Origin: Rugamonas aquatica
GTDB lineage: Bacteria > Pseudomonadota > Gammaproteobacteria > Burkholderiales > Burkholderiaceae_D
Assembly (NCBI RefSeq): GCF_009380215.1
Contig: NZ_WHUG01000017.1
Coordinates: 1 to 64,000, forward strand
DNA: 64,000 nt
Direction: 5' to 3'
Every line of letters starts with the position of its first letter. The first letter of the stretch is position 1. Made by a program: the position numbers and the translations under genes. Positions 63,819 through 64,000 of this stretch are shown here, one piece after another. A model generated the notes under the pieces. That model did no database searches, had not been told where the DNA came from, and worked only from the letters and a program-made list of their open reading frames with translations.

Positions 63819-64000
63819 ATGCGTAAGCTTCAACAGATAGCCAAGGCCGCCACGGCGGCCGGTGCACTCGGCCTATCGATCATCGCGCCGGCAGCCGGCG
63901 CTGCCCCGCTGCGCGAACAGGACGACATCGTCACCGTCGCCGGCGTGGAGATCGCCTGCCGCCTCACTTTCCCGTCAGGGCCTGCGCGGGGCGCGGTGCT
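63819..64000 (+). CDS. Secreted protein, beginning only (possible alpha/beta hydrolase)
   Basis: Sixty codons up to the window end. MRKLQQIAKAATAAGALGLS and IIAPAAGAA form a signal peptide, preceded by a strong AAGGAAAGGGA site. The mature start PLREQDDIVTVAGVEIACRL and TFPSGPARGAV resemble the first strands of secreted alpha/beta hydrolases, where a HG motif would follow, but too little is present to decide. It begins 58 nt after the NmrA-like gene on the same strand and may be co-transcribed. Confidence 0.6.
   Translation, partial: MRKLQQIAKAATAAGALGLSIIAPAAGAAPLREQDDIVTVAGVEIACRLTFPSGPARGAV

Noticed and set aside
1..64000. CRISPR arrays, insertion sequences, integrase genes, tRNA or rRNA genes
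   Set aside because: No direct-repeat array, transposase-like protein or tRNA-like cloverleaf was recognised by reading; a covariance-model scan was not possible.

Overview
The window is from a high-GC betaproteobacterium, most likely Oxalobacteraceae (Massilia/Duganella/Janthinobacterium type). The evidence is the betaproteobacterial gene order of the str, S10, spc and alpha ribosomal operons, and the mix of large TonB-dependent receptors, a PEP-CTERM protein, a VgrG module and sigma54/two-component control. Genus assignment is inference; no rRNA gene is present.

Layout. 1-495: 5' part of dsbD (minus strand). 582-14778: S10, spc and alpha operons on the minus strand from rplC to rplQ, closed by a clear rho-independent terminator. 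14779-24992: about 10 kb of non-ribosomal DNA that separates rplC from rpsJ, two genes that are neighbours in the textbook S10 operon. It holds a GT-C-like membrane glycosyltransferase (+), a decaprenyl-phospho-arabinose type cassette (DprE2-like, DprE1-like, GtrA-like and a HAD-UbiA fusion), a DUF817 membrane protein and a TonB-dependent receptor. 24993-30113: str operon rpsL-rpsG-fusA-tuf-rpsJ with a strong promoter. 30179-32179: phosphoethanolamine transferase. 32209-38990: type VI secretion island (VgrG, a two-domain peptidoglycan-degrading effector and two exported candidate partner or immunity proteins). 39096-44973: a small operon (GbsR/MarR regulator, DCC protein, membrane protein, DUF4166, TIGR01777 epimerase fused to a membrane domain) carrying two matching operators, plus a membrane protein and a membrane-anchored MutS-like ATPase. 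45040-52564: MacAB-type exporter (adaptor, ATPase, two FtsX-type permeases) behind a sigma54 promoter, followed by an NtrC-type response regulator and histidine kinase. 52779-64000: PEP-CTERM protein, spermidine-synthase-like protein, second TonB receptor, MocR-type regulator with a duplicated binding region, DUF5694, PNPOx-like flavoprotein, DUF2306-like protein, LysR/NmrA divergent pair and the start of a secreted protein.

How the parts work together. The ribosomal blocks are housekeeping, but the S10 block is split, so rplC must have its own promoter; one is proposed at 14875-14903. The inserted cassette contains the activities expected to make a polyprenyl-phosphate pentose donor, with a candidate transferase facing it. 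The strongest regulatory circuits readable from sequence alone are: (i) the GbsR-type regulator with the TTTCTGT-N4-ACAGAAA operator upstream of itself and upstream of a downstream transcription unit; (ii) the sigma54 promoter plus CGGAC repeats before the exporter genes, with the cognate-looking activator and kinase at the end of the cluster; (iii) two copies of a 57-bp promoter region, one beside the MocR regulator and one 2.1 kb away before a PNPOx-like gene. The most interesting candidate new systems are the VgrG effector/immunity island and the GbsR-controlled operon.
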